Source of the DNA: Bhargavaea beijingensis
GTDB lineage: Bacteria; Bacillota; Bacilli; Bacillales_A; Planococcaceae
Assembly: GCF_900101985.1 (NCBI RefSeq)
Contig: NZ_FNAR01000005.1
Coordinates: 1-64,000 of the forward strand
DNA: 64,000 bases
Direction: 5' to 3'
The position numbers and the translations under genes are program-made. The notes below the pieces were generated by a model, which was given only the letters and a program-made list of their open reading frames with translations, was not told where the DNA came from and made no database searches. Shown here in pieces: positions 8,975-17,444 of this stretch; the first letter of the stretch is position 1; each line of letters opens with the position of its first letter.

Positions 8975-9682
8975 TTACACAGTTTTGATGGAACGTTTGC
9001 CTTTGTTGAACAATCGCTCAAGCAGGCCGAAGAACTGCTCGATCATGATGGACAGCACCCAATAGATGAGAGCGAGGGCGATGAAAACCTCGAGTGCATG
9101 GGCATTGTAGTTGGCTGCAACGATCAGGTTCGCCTTGCCGACGATATCGATCAGGCCGATCGTATAGGCGAGCGCGCCTTCCTGGAGAAGGGCGAGCAGA
9201 CCGTTCGCGAAGTTCGGAAGGGCGACGACAACGGCCTGCGGGAAGATGATCCGCCGGTAGGCCTGCCCGGGCGTGAGGCCGACGCTGACTGCCGCCTCGA
9301 ACTGACCCCGCCCTACAGAAAGGTACGCCGAGCGGATCACTTCCGACATGATCGCCGCAAACTGCAAGGTGAACGTGATGACGACAAATACGGCGGTGTG
9401 AAGATCATGCAAGTACAGGCCGAACTGTCCGGCTAGAAACGGAACGCCGTAATAGACAAGAAACAGGAGGACGATCGAGGGCGTGCAGCGCATGATCGTC
9501 GTATATCCTTCCGCGAAAGCTTTTGCCGCCCGGTTCCTCCCGAGCTTCATCGACGAAAGCAGCAGCCCTGTGAGTGTGCCGAACAAAACCGACAGCCCGG
9601 CGACCAGAAAGGTCACCTTGAAAAAGGGCAGGAGCGCAGGAATCGAGCTCCAGATATAAGAGGCGTCAAAATACTTTTCCAT
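8975..9682 (-). CDS. Amino acid ABC transporter permease (first)
   Basis: A 235-residue HisMQ-type permease with about five membrane helices. Its EAA loop includes EAAVSVGLTPGQAYRRI. It lies 34 bases after the binding-protein gene and 12 bases before the partner permease. Having two different permeases, rather than one homodimer-forming permease, resembles the B. subtilis TcyL/TcyM pair. Substrate specificity cannot be read from the permease. Confidence 0.88.
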   Translation of the reverse strand: MEKYFDASYIWSSIPALLPFFKVTFLVAGLSVLFGTLTGLLLSSMKLGRNRAAKAFAEGYTTIMRCTPSIVLLFLVYYGVPFLAGQFGLYLHDLHTAVFVVITFTLQFAAIMSEVIRSAYLSVGRGQFEAAVSVGLTPGQAYRRIIFPQAVVVALPNFANGLLALLQEGALAYTIGLIDIVGKANLIVAANYNAHALEVFIALALIYWVLSIMIEQFFGLLERLFNKGKRSIKTV

Positions 9683-9716
9683 TCTTCCACTCCTTATTCA
9701 AAGGTGCCGTGTACGG

Positions 9717-10568
9717 TCAGCGCCCGACCTCTTCGAGCGCATCGAACAGATTGCGGCCGTAGAACTTCTCACTGAGTTCTTCACGCTTTTTCTCTTCTGC
9801 GAGCTTCGTGATGGCTTCGTCGTATGCATCCGCCAGTTCCTGCTCATTTTTGTTGAAGAGCGGCCAAGTCTTGATGACGGCGAATTCGTTATAGACGACT
9901 TCGTCTTTCAGGTGGTGGTACGGGCCGTCTTTTGCCGTGACCTGCTTTTCAAACGGGCCTTCGATCATGACGCCTCCGTCCACACGGCCTTCATTGACCC
10001 ACTGGACCACGTCCACCGTGAAGGAGTCGCCGGCTTCGAGCTTCACCGGGTTTTCCGGGTTCGCCGTATTGTATTCTTCGATGACTGTATACTGCGCATT
10101 GTTGGCCGCAATCGGGGCAAGTGAGTAGCCGGCTGATGCAAAGTCTTCGAGTGACTTGATGTTCTCATCTTCTTTCCGGAGGACGAGGCCGGCGCTGCTC
10201 AGGCCGAGAAACTCGTTCGGGTAGATGAACTCTTTCGTGCGTTCTTCCGTCCAGAAGGCGTTTTTTACGCCGGCCTGGAACTTGCCCTGCTCAACGCCGA
10301 TCAGAAGATCGTCACTTGTGGTTCCGACAAATTCGAATTCATAGTCCGGCAGCAGCTCGTCGACAAGTTTCATCACTTCCACGTCATATCCCGTCGCCTC
10401 GCCGTTTTCATCCAGCCAGGACATCGGCTTTGACTGCTGGTCGTATGCGATCTTCACTTTGCGGACTTCATGATCGCCGTCCGCCGCATTTCCCGGACCG
10501 CACGCCGCCAGCATCCATGCCGCGGCAGTCCCCAGTGCTGCAAGCTTTAAGCCTTTTCCGATGTTCAT
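9717..10568 (-). CDS. ABC transporter substrate-binding lipoprotein
   Basis: This 283-residue extracellular binding protein has a lipoprotein signal peptide with lipobox LAAC (Cys23) and the bilobal SBP_bac_3 fold used for polar amino acids (KVKIAYDQQSKPMSWLDE near the mature N-terminus). The second of two close ATGs (10568) is chosen because AAAGGGG lies eight bases before it. It starts two bases after the stop of the flavoprotein gene. With that neighbour and the adjacent methionine genes, a sulfur amino acid or organosulfur ligand is the best guess, not proven. Confidence 0.85.
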   Translation of the reverse strand: MNIGKGLKLAALGTAAAWMLAACGPGNAADGDHEVRKVKIAYDQQSKPMSWLDENGEATGYDVEVMKLVDELLPDYEFEFVGTTSDDLLIGVEQGKFQAGVKNAFWTEERTKEFIYPNEFLGLSSAGLVLRKEDENIKSLEDFASAGYSLAPIAANNAQYTVIEEYNTANPENPVKLEAGDSFTVDVVQWVNEGRVDGGVMIEGPFEKQVTAKDGPYHHLKDEVVYNEFAVIKTWPLFNKNEQELADAYDEAITKLAEEKKREELSEKFYGRNLFDALEEVGR

Positions 10569-10570
10569 TT

Positions 10571-11815
10571 TCATTTCCCCTTTGGTTTTGGTTTGCTGCT
10601 CAGTGAACATGAGTTATTCAGCAAGCTTGTCGATGAGCGGTTATTTGCCGATAGAGGTTGATGACTCCCGTGTCCGAGTGCCTCATCCGCGAGCACCCTG
10701 ATGGTCAGGTCGTCAGAGGGCGGGTTGTGGAGGCCTGCCCGGACGTTCCTGTATTGGCGCTGGAGCGGGTTGGTCCGCTGCAGGCTTTTCGCGCCGACCA
10801 CGCGCATCGCTTTGTCGACGATCGAGATGGCGGCATTTGTGACGGATGTTTTTGCAACCGGTACCGCATTGCCCAGATGCGGGCGGCGTGCCGGATCATC
10901 ATGCGCATCCGCCACGCTATACAGCACATGGCGTGCCCGCGAGAGTTCCAGGTCGATTTCTCCGATCAGCTGGCGCACGTTCGGAAGCTGGCTGATCGGG
11001 CCCTTTACGCTGTTGGGTGCATGCCTTCCGGCAAATTCCACCGCGTAATCCCTGGCCGCCTGCGCGATCCCGAGATAGGTGGCGGGAAGGTGGAGCAGCC
11101 AGCTATCAAATTTCGGTCCGCCGGAATTCTTCTCCGGAAGTTCGACCAGCGCGCCCTCGTCGACCCGTACGCCGTCTAAAACGAGATCATGGCTTCCGGT
11201 GCCGCGCATGGAGACAACATCCCAAGTGTCGTCAATCGAGAGCCCCTCAAGGTCTTTATGCAGGAGGAAGAATCCGATGCGTTCTTTTTCTTCGACCCAT
11301 GCGGATGTGAGGAAATAGGTCAGGGCGGGCGATCCGGTCGAGAACGACTTCCGCCCGCTGATGACGTAGGAATCGCCTTTCCGGATGGCGACGGTGCCAG
11401 GCCGTCCGCCGCGTGACGGGCTTCCCGTGGCCGCTTCGCTCACGGTCCGGTTGACGAGCGCACCCCCGAGAAGCTCGCCCGCGAAAAAGTGGAGCCTTTC
11501 TTCCTGCCAGCTGTGCTCTTCAAAAATGCCGCCGGGAACACCGAGGTTCCAGCCGATCGAGAGCGCAACGTTTTCATCGTATTTGGCAAGGGTCTCCTGA
11601 AAGAGGACCATGTCATGGACACCCGCGCCGGCTCCGCCGAATTCCTCCGGCACGGTAAGCGCCGTATACCCGGAATCGGCCAGCTCCCGGATCTGTTCTG
11701 CCGGATAAGTCCCGGCTTCGTCCCGTTCCTGCACGCTTTCCGCAAACTTCCGGCCCAGCGCATTTAACTGGCCGACCCATTTTCTCTGAAGCTCTGTCCT
11801 GATAAATAACTCCAT
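10571..11815 (-). CDS. Acyl-CoA dehydrogenase-fold flavoprotein (YdbM/SfnB/DszC-like)
   Basis: A 414-residue protein with the acyl-CoA dehydrogenase N-terminal, middle and C-terminal helical domains (VPEEFGGAG, ISGRKSFSTGSP, MRGTGSHDLVLDG). Near the C-terminus the segment RNVRAGLHNPP has no candidate catalytic glutamate. This suits FMN-dependent monooxygenases such as SfnB and DszC that release sulfur from organosulfur compounds. From memory, B. subtilis ydbM is in the CymR sulfur regulon. About 30 serine/asparagine-rich residues extend past the usual end and stop two bases before the next gene. GGAGGGTGAACG precedes the ATG. First gene of the importer operon. Confidence 0.8.
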   Translation of the reverse strand: MELFIRTELQRKWVGQLNALGRKFAESVQERDEAGTYPAEQIRELADSGYTALTVPEEFGGAGAGVHDMVLFQETLAKYDENVALSIGWNLGVPGGIFEEHSWQEERLHFFAGELLGGALVNRTVSEAATGSPSRGGRPGTVAIRKGDSYVISGRKSFSTGSPALTYFLTSAWVEEKERIGFFLLHKDLEGLSIDDTWDVVSMRGTGSHDLVLDGVRVDEGALVELPEKNSGGPKFDSWLLHLPATYLGIAQAARDYAVEFAGRHAPNSVKGPISQLPNVRQLIGEIDLELSRARHVLYSVADAHDDPARRPHLGNAVPVAKTSVTNAAISIVDKAMRVVGAKSLQRTNPLQRQYRNVRAGLHNPPSDDLTIRVLADEALGHGSHQPLSANNRSSTSLLNNSCSLSSKPKPKGK

Positions 11816-11844
11816 CGTTCACCCTCCTGTTGGTTGCCGATAAC

Positions 11845-11864
11845 CTAAACTATTCAAAGTTTAG
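11845..11864. promoter_or_regulatory. Inverted repeat in leader of the flavoprotein operon
   Basis: CTAAAC and GTTTAG are separated by eight bases, between the leader terminator and the ribosome binding site. It may be an operator or part of an RNA fold. I could not match it to a known binding site with certainty. Confidence 0.4.
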
Positions 11865-11886
11865 AGGTTTAGTCGGGATTTATGTG

Positions 11887-11917
11887 AAAAAGTTACCTCC
11901 GTCATAGGGAGGCAACC
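11887..11917 (-). promoter_or_regulatory. Leader attenuator of the flavoprotein/ABC operon
   Basis: On the minus strand, GTTGCCTCC and GGAGGTAAC form a nine-pair stem (one G-U) with a seven-base loop, followed by TTTTT: an intrinsic terminator inside the 5' leader, about 70 bases before the start codon. The 5' arm (GGTTGCC) can instead pair with GGCAACC at 11832-11838, next to the ribosome binding site. The two folds exclude each other, as in attenuation or riboswitch control. No known riboswitch class is recognised. Confidence 0.55.
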
Positions 11918-11946
11918 GGAAATGAAGGTTTCAGTAGTCGGAAAAT

Positions 11947-11975
11947 ACTTTATCCAATAAAACCTACAAAGTCAA
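11947..11975 (-). promoter_or_regulatory. Promoter of the flavoprotein/ABC operon
   Basis: TTGACT, 17 bases, then TAAAGT on the minus strand. It would give a 5' leader of about 125 bases containing the attenuator-like hairpin. Confidence 0.6.
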
Positions 11976-12010
11976 TAAGGATTATTGCTTTTATCTGTTG
12001 ATCGGCTTGG

Positions 12011-13465
12011 TCAGGCAATGGACGGGGCGGCCTTCCGGCTAGTTGAAGTCACCGCAAGGGCGCACAAAAAGGCGGCCGCCAGAAGGGCTCCGTCCAGCAG
12101 GAGCGGGACTCCCCAGTTTCCGGAAGCGTCACGGATGGCGCCTGAGACAACGGGGGAAAGAATGGCGCCAACTTCTGCGATCAGATTCAGCATCCCGAAC
12201 ATGGAACCGCGCTGTTTTTCCGGAGCGTGATCCGAAGCAAGCGCATGGGCCACCGGCTGCAGGGCGAAAAAGAACAGCCCGGACACGAACAGCAGCAAGG
12301 AAAGGACAACGGGATTGCTGTAGCCGGCCATCACGTATCCCGCAAAGACAAACGTCAGCACCGCGACGATGCCGGTCTGGACCGCGAGCACATTCCGGCG
12401 TCCGTTCGGGCGCGACGCTGCCCGGTCGGAAATCATCCCACCGAGCGGGAAGCCGATGATCCCGGCAAGCCCATTAAAAGAAGCGATCAGCGCCGCAGTG
12501 ACAAGGGCGTTCCCGCCAAAGTCCCGGACAATCGACACGGCCCAGAATCCGTAGAACCAGAGATGCCACATGACCGGGATGAAGAACAGATACATCAGGA
12601 GCAGATTCCGGTTTTTCAGGAGCGGGCCGATTTCCTCTTTCCGGCGGCGATAGACAAATACGATCAGCACCGGACAAAGAGCGGTCAGGAGAACGGCGAT
12701 TCCGACGTCCGATACCCCGAATCGGGCAGCCAGCAGGTATATGCCCATGACAACTGCCAGAAACACCGCGCTGTACCCGAAAAGGGGCGGGAGTGCCTTG
12801 CGGTATTCCGCTTTGGCGGCTGGGGACTGCGGGTCCAGGCCGGCGGGCAGCTGCTTGGGTTTGAGATGAATGGTGATCAGTACCGCCGAGAAAAGGGTGA
12901 TCGCTCCGAGGACGAAAAATGGCACCCGCCAGGCATGCTCGCCGAAACGCGGCTCCGCCCAGCTGAGCAGGAGCGGGACGCCGAGTGTCGCAACGGTCAG
13001 TCCGACCGAGACGCCGGTGAGCGCAATCCCCATCCCGAGTCCGACCTTGTCGGGAGGGGAGTGGAAGGAGATGTAGGAACGGTCGTTGGAGTAGAAGACC
13101 CCTTCCCCGAGCCCGAGCAGCACCCTCAGGATGATGAAGGTGATGAGCCCTCCGGCGATGCCAGTGAGGATCGTCGCGATGCCGGCCCAGAAAATGCTGA
13201 GAACAATGATCGTCCGGTAGCCGAAACGGTCTCCGAGCGCCCCGCCCGGAAACTGCATCAGCATGAATCCCGCGAAAAACAGGCTGCCGACCAGTCCGCC
13301 GATCGCATGCGGATTGTCCACGCCGGCAAAGAACGCAACTTCATGTTCAATCATATAAGTGATCAATGGCCCGGTGGCCGTCCGGTCGATATAGGATACG
13401 AACCAGCCGAGAAACAGCATCGACCAGATCGTGTGGTAAGGTTTCCAGTTTCCTTTTTTCCTCAA
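12011..13465 (-). CDS. MFS transporter under SAM riboswitch control
   Basis: A major facilitator of about 485 residues with 12 or more membrane helices; the N-terminal half (SYIDRTATGPLI, GGALGDRFGYR motif A) resembles the anion:cation symporter/ExuT-type group. The reading frame extends upstream to 13579, but that part is riboswitch and terminator RNA. The real start lies after the terminator, either TTG at 13465 (eight bases after GGATGGAG) or GTG at 13474. A SAM-responsive transporter beside methionine genes suggests uptake of methionine or a sulfur precursor; the substrate is unknown. An operon with its own promoter follows. Confidence 0.8.
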   Translation of the reverse strand: MRKKGNWKPYHTIWSMLFLGWFVSYIDRTATGPLITYMIEHEVAFFAGVDNPHAIGGLVGSLFFAGFMLMQFPGGALGDRFGYRTIIVLSIFWAGIATILTGIAGGLITFIILRVLLGLGEGVFYSNDRSYISFHSPPDKVGLGMGIALTGVSVGLTVATLGVPLLLSWAEPRFGEHAWRVPFFVLGAITLFSAVLITIHLKPKQLPAGLDPQSPAAKAEYRKALPPLFGYSAVFLAVVMGIYLLAARFGVSDVGIAVLLTALCPVLIVFVYRRRKEEIGPLLKNRNLLLMYLFFIPVMWHLWFYGFWAVSIVRDFGGNALVTAALIASFNGLAGIIGFPLGGMISDRAASRPNGRRNVLAVQTGIVAVLTFVFAGYVMAGYSNPVVLSLLLFVSGLFFFALQPVAHALASDHAPEKQRGSMFGMLNLIAEVGAILSPVVSGAIRDASGNWGVPLLLDGALLAAAFLCALAVTSTSRKAAPSIA

Positions 13466-13500
13466 CTCAATCACTCCATCCTTTAGTGGGTGGAGCGAAT

Positions 13501-13653
13501 GGAAAAGCCCTGCCTGGAGCAGGGCTTCGGTTCCCTTCGCTCTCATGTTCAGGCGGGTGTCCGCCTCCGGAATTGGCACCTTGCCCGGAGTGGTTTTCCG
13601 GGCGGTTGCCGGGCTTCATCGGGCCGGTCCCTCAGCCGCTCTTCATAAGAGAG
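13501..13653 (-). promoter_or_regulatory. SAM-I (S-box) riboswitch upstream of MFS transporter
   Basis: The minus strand shows the S-box order: P1 CTCTTATG...CATGAGAG, the conserved core GAGGGACCGGCCC, GATGAAGCCCGGCAACC, and GGTGCCAATTCC. A terminator stem AAGCCCTGC/GCAGGGCTT with trailing TTCC follows at 13501-13529. High SAM should form P1 and allow the terminator, switching the transporter off. Confidence 0.93.
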
Positions 13654-13692
13654 TTGCATGTTTCAATGATCACACTAGCGTTCAGCGGACGT

Positions 13693-14829
13693 TCAGTTGT
13701 TGCCGCCCCAGACGTCTTCCGCGATTTTCACGACGTGTCGGATTTTCGCCCATTGCTCCTCTTCGGTCAGGTTGTTTCCTTCTTCCGTCGAGGCGAATCC
13801 GCACTGCGGGCTGAGCGCAAGCTGTCCGAGCGGCAAGTACTCGGACGCCTCCCGGATGCGCGCCTTGATCGCCTCCTCATCTTCCAGTTCCGGGCGCTTC
13901 GACGTCACAAGGCCGAGCACGACGGTCAGGTCCGGCCGATTCACATGCCGGAGCGGTTCAAATCCGCCTGACCGGTCATCGTCGAACTCGAGGAACAGTC
14001 CGTCGACATCCAGGCCTCCGAAAATGATCTTGCCCGCGTCTTCGTAGCCCCCGCTGGTGAAGAAGGTCGAGCGGTAGTTGCCGCGGCAAATATGCATCGT
14101 GACCAGCAAGTCCTCCGGGCGGTCCGCAATCGTGCCGTTAATCGCATCCGCAAACTGAAGGATCAGCCGGTCCGGGTCGGAGCCTTCCTCGCGGATACGG
14201 TTCCGCTCTGTTTCCGTGAAGAACGACGTCCAGGCGGTGTCATCGATCTGCAGATACCTGCACCCGGCATCGTACAGGTCGCGGATCAGTGCATGGTAGG
14301 CGGGGATCACGTCCCGGTAAACGTCTTCTTTCTTTTCGTAAACGTCTGTAGCAAGTGCTGCGCGGCCAAAGACGAGGTTCGGGCTCGGAATCGTGAACTT
14401 CACGACCGTCTCGTCTCCTGCGATCTCCTTTAGCTTTTTGAAGTGGGCGATAAACGGGTGATCGCCGCTGTAGCCGATTTTACCCGTCACTTTGACGCCG
14501 GCCGGTCGCACTTCGGCACCGCTGAACTTCCGGGTGCCGTTCGGCGTTTTGTAGAATTCGATGCCGTCGAGCCCCGCGAGGAAGTCGAGGTGCCACCAGC
14601 TTCTGCGGAATTCGCCGTCCGTGACGCCTTGGAGGCCGTTTTCTTTCTGGGCCTCGACGAGCCGGCGGATTTCCCCGTCTTCGATTTTCGTCAGTTCATC
14701 GCGGGAGATGGTCCCTTCATGGAACTTGGCACGGGCTTCCTTCAGGGCAGCAGGGCGGAGAAAGCTGCCGACATGGTCGGCCCTGAACGGCGTGCGGACA
14801 ATTTGGGTTTCTGGAAGATTGGCGGTCAT
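13693..14829 (-). CDS. Cobalamin-independent methionine synthase-like methyltransferase (YxjG/YxjH type)
   Basis: This 378-residue protein corresponds to the C-terminal catalytic half of MetE and should transfer a methyl group to homocysteine or a related thiol, yielding methionine. The zinc ligands are visible as His246 and Cys248 (MHICRGN), Glu281 (LEFDDD) and Cys343 (SPQCGFAST). B. subtilis YxjG and YxjH have this length and are S-box controlled. AGAGGAATCCAT precedes the ATG. It lies 39 bases after metI on the same strand, so it is probably expressed from the metI SAM riboswitch. The methyl donor is uncertain, because the short paralogues lack the N-terminal folate domain. Confidence 0.87.
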   Translation of the reverse strand: MTANLPETQIVRTPFRADHVGSFLRPAALKEARAKFHEGTISRDELTKIEDGEIRRLVEAQKENGLQGVTDGEFRRSWWHLDFLAGLDGIEFYKTPNGTRKFSGAEVRPAGVKVTGKIGYSGDHPFIAHFKKLKEIAGDETVVKFTIPSPNLVFGRAALATDVYEKKEDVYRDVIPAYHALIRDLYDAGCRYLQIDDTAWTSFFTETERNRIREEGSDPDRLILQFADAINGTIADRPEDLLVTMHICRGNYRSTFFTSGGYEDAGKIIFGGLDVDGLFLEFDDDRSGGFEPLRHVNRPDLTVVLGLVTSKRPELEDEEAIKARIREASEYLPLGQLALSPQCGFASTEEGNNLTEEEQWAKIRHVVKIAEDVWGGNN

Positions 14830-14868
14830 ATGGATTCCTCTTTTCGTTTTAGTTGGTTGTGGTTCGGT

Positions 14869-15996
14869 TCATGCTGATGGCTGCCCGGCTTTTGCCGCGG
14901 CCAGCCGGAATGCGTGCTTCAGATCATCGATCAGGTCTTCCGCGTCCTCGATGCCGACGGACAGCCGCAGAAGCGTGCTGTCGATGCCGCGCCGCGTCCG
15001 TTCTTCCAGCGGGATGTCCGCGTGGGTCTGGGTGGACGGATAGGTGATGAAGCTTTCGACGCCTCCGAGGCTTTCCGCGAACGCGATCAGCCGGAGTTCT
15101 TCAAGCAGGGGGGAGACAATGGCGGGATCCGCCGTCCTGAATGACAGCATGCCGCCCTGTCCGGGATAAAGCACCTTTGACACCGCAGGCTCCCTTTCCA
15201 GGTAGGCGGCGATCTCCTTGGCGTTTGCCTCGTGCTGCTTCATGCGGAGCGGAAGTGTTTTCAGACCGCGGATGACGAGCCAGGAGTCGAACGGCGAGAG
15301 AACCGCACCTTCCGCATTGTGCTGTGCGGCAAGCCGTTCACAGAGCGTTTCCCCTTTTGCGACGACGAGCCCGGCCAGCACATCATTGTGGCCGCCGATG
15401 TATTTTGTCGCGCTGTGGATGACGATGTCCGCGCCCAGTGCGATCGGCTTTTGCAGAATCGGTGTGTAGAACGTATTATCGACGATCAGCAGGAGGCTGT
15501 GCTTTTTCGCCATTTCTGCATAGGCTTTGATATCGATTTCCTGCATCAGCGGGTTTGTGGGGGATTCGATGAAAAGCGCTTTTGTCGTGCCCGTGACGGC
15601 CCGTTCGACTTCATCAGGATTGCCGAACGTCAGGTAGTCGACCGGGATGCCGTATTGCTTCCGGTAATGCTCCAGAAGCCGGTAAGTCCCTCCGTACAAG
15701 TCCTCCGGCGCAAGGATGCCATCGCCGGGGCGGAAAAGAGACAGCACAAGGCCGATTGCCGCCATGCCGGAACTGCAGGCAAATGCCGCATCGCCTTCTT
15801 CCAGTTCCGCAAACCCTTCTTCAAGGAGGGCACGGGTCGGGTTTTTCGTACGGGTGTAGTCGAAGCCGGTGGATTGCCCGAGTCCGGGATGCTCGTAGGC
15901 GGTGGACAGGTGGATCGGCGGGTTCACTGCGCCCGTTCGCGGGTCGGTCCGGTTTCCCAGCTGTGCCAGGAGGGTGGCGGTCTTCTTGTTGGTCAT
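14869..15996 (-). CDS. metI: Cystathionine gamma-synthase / O-acetylhomoserine (thiol)-lyase
   Basis: A 375-residue PLP enzyme of the Cys/Met metabolism family, close in length and sequence pattern to B. subtilis MetI. It joins an activated homoserine with cysteine (or sulfide) in methionine synthesis. The PLP lysine is Lys198 in HSATKYIGGHND; YTRTKNPTR binds PLP phosphate from the neighbouring subunit. It is the first gene after a SAM riboswitch and is followed by the methionine synthase-like gene rather than metC. Related gamma- and beta-lyases look alike, so S-box control is what favours a biosynthetic role. Confidence 0.88.
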   Translation of the reverse strand: MTNKKTATLLAQLGNRTDPRTGAVNPPIHLSTAYEHPGLGQSTGFDYTRTKNPTRALLEEGFAELEEGDAAFACSSGMAAIGLVLSLFRPGDGILAPEDLYGGTYRLLEHYRKQYGIPVDYLTFGNPDEVERAVTGTTKALFIESPTNPLMQEIDIKAYAEMAKKHSLLLIVDNTFYTPILQKPIALGADIVIHSATKYIGGHNDVLAGLVVAKGETLCERLAAQHNAEGAVLSPFDSWLVIRGLKTLPLRMKQHEANAKEIAAYLEREPAVSKVLYPGQGGMLSFRTADPAIVSPLLEELRLIAFAESLGGVESFITYPSTQTHADIPLEERTRRGIDSTLLRLSVGIEDAEDLIDDLKHAFRLAAAKAGQPSA

Positions 15997-16035
15997 GGGG
16001 AGATCATCCTTTCATGAGTGGAGTGGGAAGGGAAT

Positions 16036-16196
16036 ATAAAAAGAGCCCTCCGAATAAGAAGAGGGCCCTGCGGATTCACAGATGGTCTTCTTATCTTCCG
16101 GAACCTTGCGGGATCCGCTGGAAGTAGCACCTTTGCCTTCCGGCTGGTTGCTGAGACATCATAGGGCCAGTCCCTCCGTCTCTCTGGATAAGAATT
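16036..16196 (-). promoter_or_regulatory. SAM-I (S-box) riboswitch upstream of metI
   Basis: The minus strand carries P1 TTCTTATC...GATAAGAA, GAGGGACTGGCCC, GATGTCTCAGCAACC and GGTGCTACTTCC in S-box order. A terminator stem GGGCCCTC/GAGGGCTC followed by TTTTT lies at 16038-16067. It should turn off metI and the next gene when SAM is plentiful. Confidence 0.96.
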
Positions 16197-16379
16197 GCTG
16201 GATTCAATTGTTTGAAAAAAATGATTGCTCTCACTTTAGCATCCTTTCAGGCGGCCGGCAAGCCTTTTTTGAAAATGGCGAATAATTTCCCGGTGAGCAG
16301 TTTTTCGGATAGATTGCACCTTTTCGTATATGATAACTGAGGACTGTAAAACAGAATGACCAAAAGGAGTTTTTGAACC

Positions 16380-16946
16380 ATGCCGATAAAAGTAAAAGCC
16401 ATCATCGGGAGCACCAGCTCCGCTTCCTATAACCTGAAAGTCGTCGAGTTCATGCGTCAACGATATGCGGACCGCCTGGAGATCATGCCGGTCTTCATCA
16501 ATGCGCTCGAGCCGTTTTCGATCGATAACGAAAACAATCCGCCCGAAAACGTCGTTGAATTCAAGAAAGACGTGGCTGATTCGGACGCGGTGCTTTTCGC
16601 CGTGCCGGAATACAACTTCTCCATCCCGGGCCAGCTGAAAAATGCGATCGACTGGATGAGCCGGGGCGAACTCGTACTGAACAATAAGCCGGCGTTCATC
16701 ATCGGGGCGTCGATGGGCGTGCTCGGATCCGTCCGTGCCCAGCAGCACCTGCGCGAAATCCTGTCGAACCCGAACCTCGCTCCCGCGATTCTGCCGCAGA
16801 ACGAAGTTTATATCGGGGCCGTCCATGAAAAACTGGACGAAGCGGGCAATCTGACAGACAAAGGGACCGTCGCGTTCCTTGACATTGTCGTCGACAACTT
16901 CATCAAGTTTTACGAGAAGGAAAAAGCGGCTTCTGCTGCTGACTGA
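16380..16946 (+). CDS. NADPH-dependent FMN reductase (flavodoxin-fold oxidoreductase)
   Basis: A 188-residue flavodoxin-like protein. The phosphate-binding loop GSTSSASYN (about residues 10-18) and the flavin-binding motif PEYNFSIPGQLKNAIDW are typical of NAD(P)H:FMN reductases, including azoreductase- and chromate-reductase-like proteins. It could supply reduced flavin to a monooxygenase such as the YdbM-like protein, though it is divergently placed from the met genes and that link is only an inference. AAAGGAG precedes the ATG and a strong terminator follows, so it is a single-gene unit. Confidence 0.87.
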   Translation: MPIKVKAIIGSTSSASYNLKVVEFMRQRYADRLEIMPVFINALEPFSIDNENNPPENVVEFKKDVADSDAVLFAVPEYNFSIPGQLKNAIDWMSRGELVLNNKPAFIIGASMGVLGSVRAQQHLREILSNPNLAPAILPQNEVYIGAVHEKLDEAGNLTDKGTVAFLDIVVDNFIKFYEKEKAASAAD

Positions 16947-16953
16947 CCGTACC

Positions 16954-16984
16954 GCCTATCCGGCTTTGCCGGATGGGCTTTTTT
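16954..16984 (+). terminator. Terminator after FMN reductase
   Basis: GCC.ATCCGGC pairs with GCCGGAT.GGC around a three-base loop and is followed by six or more U residues. Confidence 0.9.
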
Positions 16985-17063
16985 ATAAGCCGTCCATGGC
17001 TGATTGCTTCCGGACACATGGGGGTAAACTCCATTTGAGAGATCTACGGAAGGAGCGATTTTC

Positions 17064-17243
17064 ATGAACGGAAAAAAAGACCGTGCCGGCAAGGCGGAAG
17101 ACCAGGCGCTCGGACCGGACGACAACAACGACTTCACCGGCATGCCGGACAAGCAGATGCCGGACCTTGAGCCTGACCAGGACCCGGAAGGACAGGTCGA
17201 ACAGGCAGAACAAAGCCTCAAGCGGGACAAGGGCGGGGAATAA
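17064..17243 (+). CDS. Small acidic hydrophilic protein, unknown function
   Basis: A 59-residue protein rich in Asp, Glu, Gln and Pro (for example MPDLEPDQDPEGQ), with no hydrophobic segment and probably disordered. GGAG lies eight bases before the ATG, and terminators flank it on both sides, which supports a real single-gene unit. Such proteins in Bacillales are often stress-induced, but nothing in this sequence proves that. Confidence 0.6.
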   Translation: MNGKKDRAGKAEDQALGPDDNNDFTGMPDKQMPDLEPDQDPEGQVEQAEQSLKRDKGGE

Positions 17244-17282
17244 CCCATTCCGGTTTCCGAAATAGGGGATAAACTCCCATGG

Positions 17283-17313
17283 GCCGCACGGCGATTGACA
17301 CCGTGCGGCTTTT
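17283..17313 (+). terminator. Terminator after small acidic protein gene
   Basis: GCCGCACGG and CCGTGCGGC form a nine-pair stem with an eight-base loop followed by TTTTC. Confidence 0.85.
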
Positions 17314-17444
17314 CATATGCACAAAACGGGCGAAATCATCGCAGGGCACCGATAGATTCGCCCGAGCTGCTGCTGGCTCCCTGAATACAGTGATAGAGCA
17401 AGGTGGAAAGGCCTTGCGAGAAAAGAGCGGAGGAGGTGAGAAGC

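Noticed and set aside
12011-13579. MFS transporter starting at 13579
   Set aside because: The first 35 or more codons would be the S-box terminator and aptamer; a start with ribosome binding site lies downstream.
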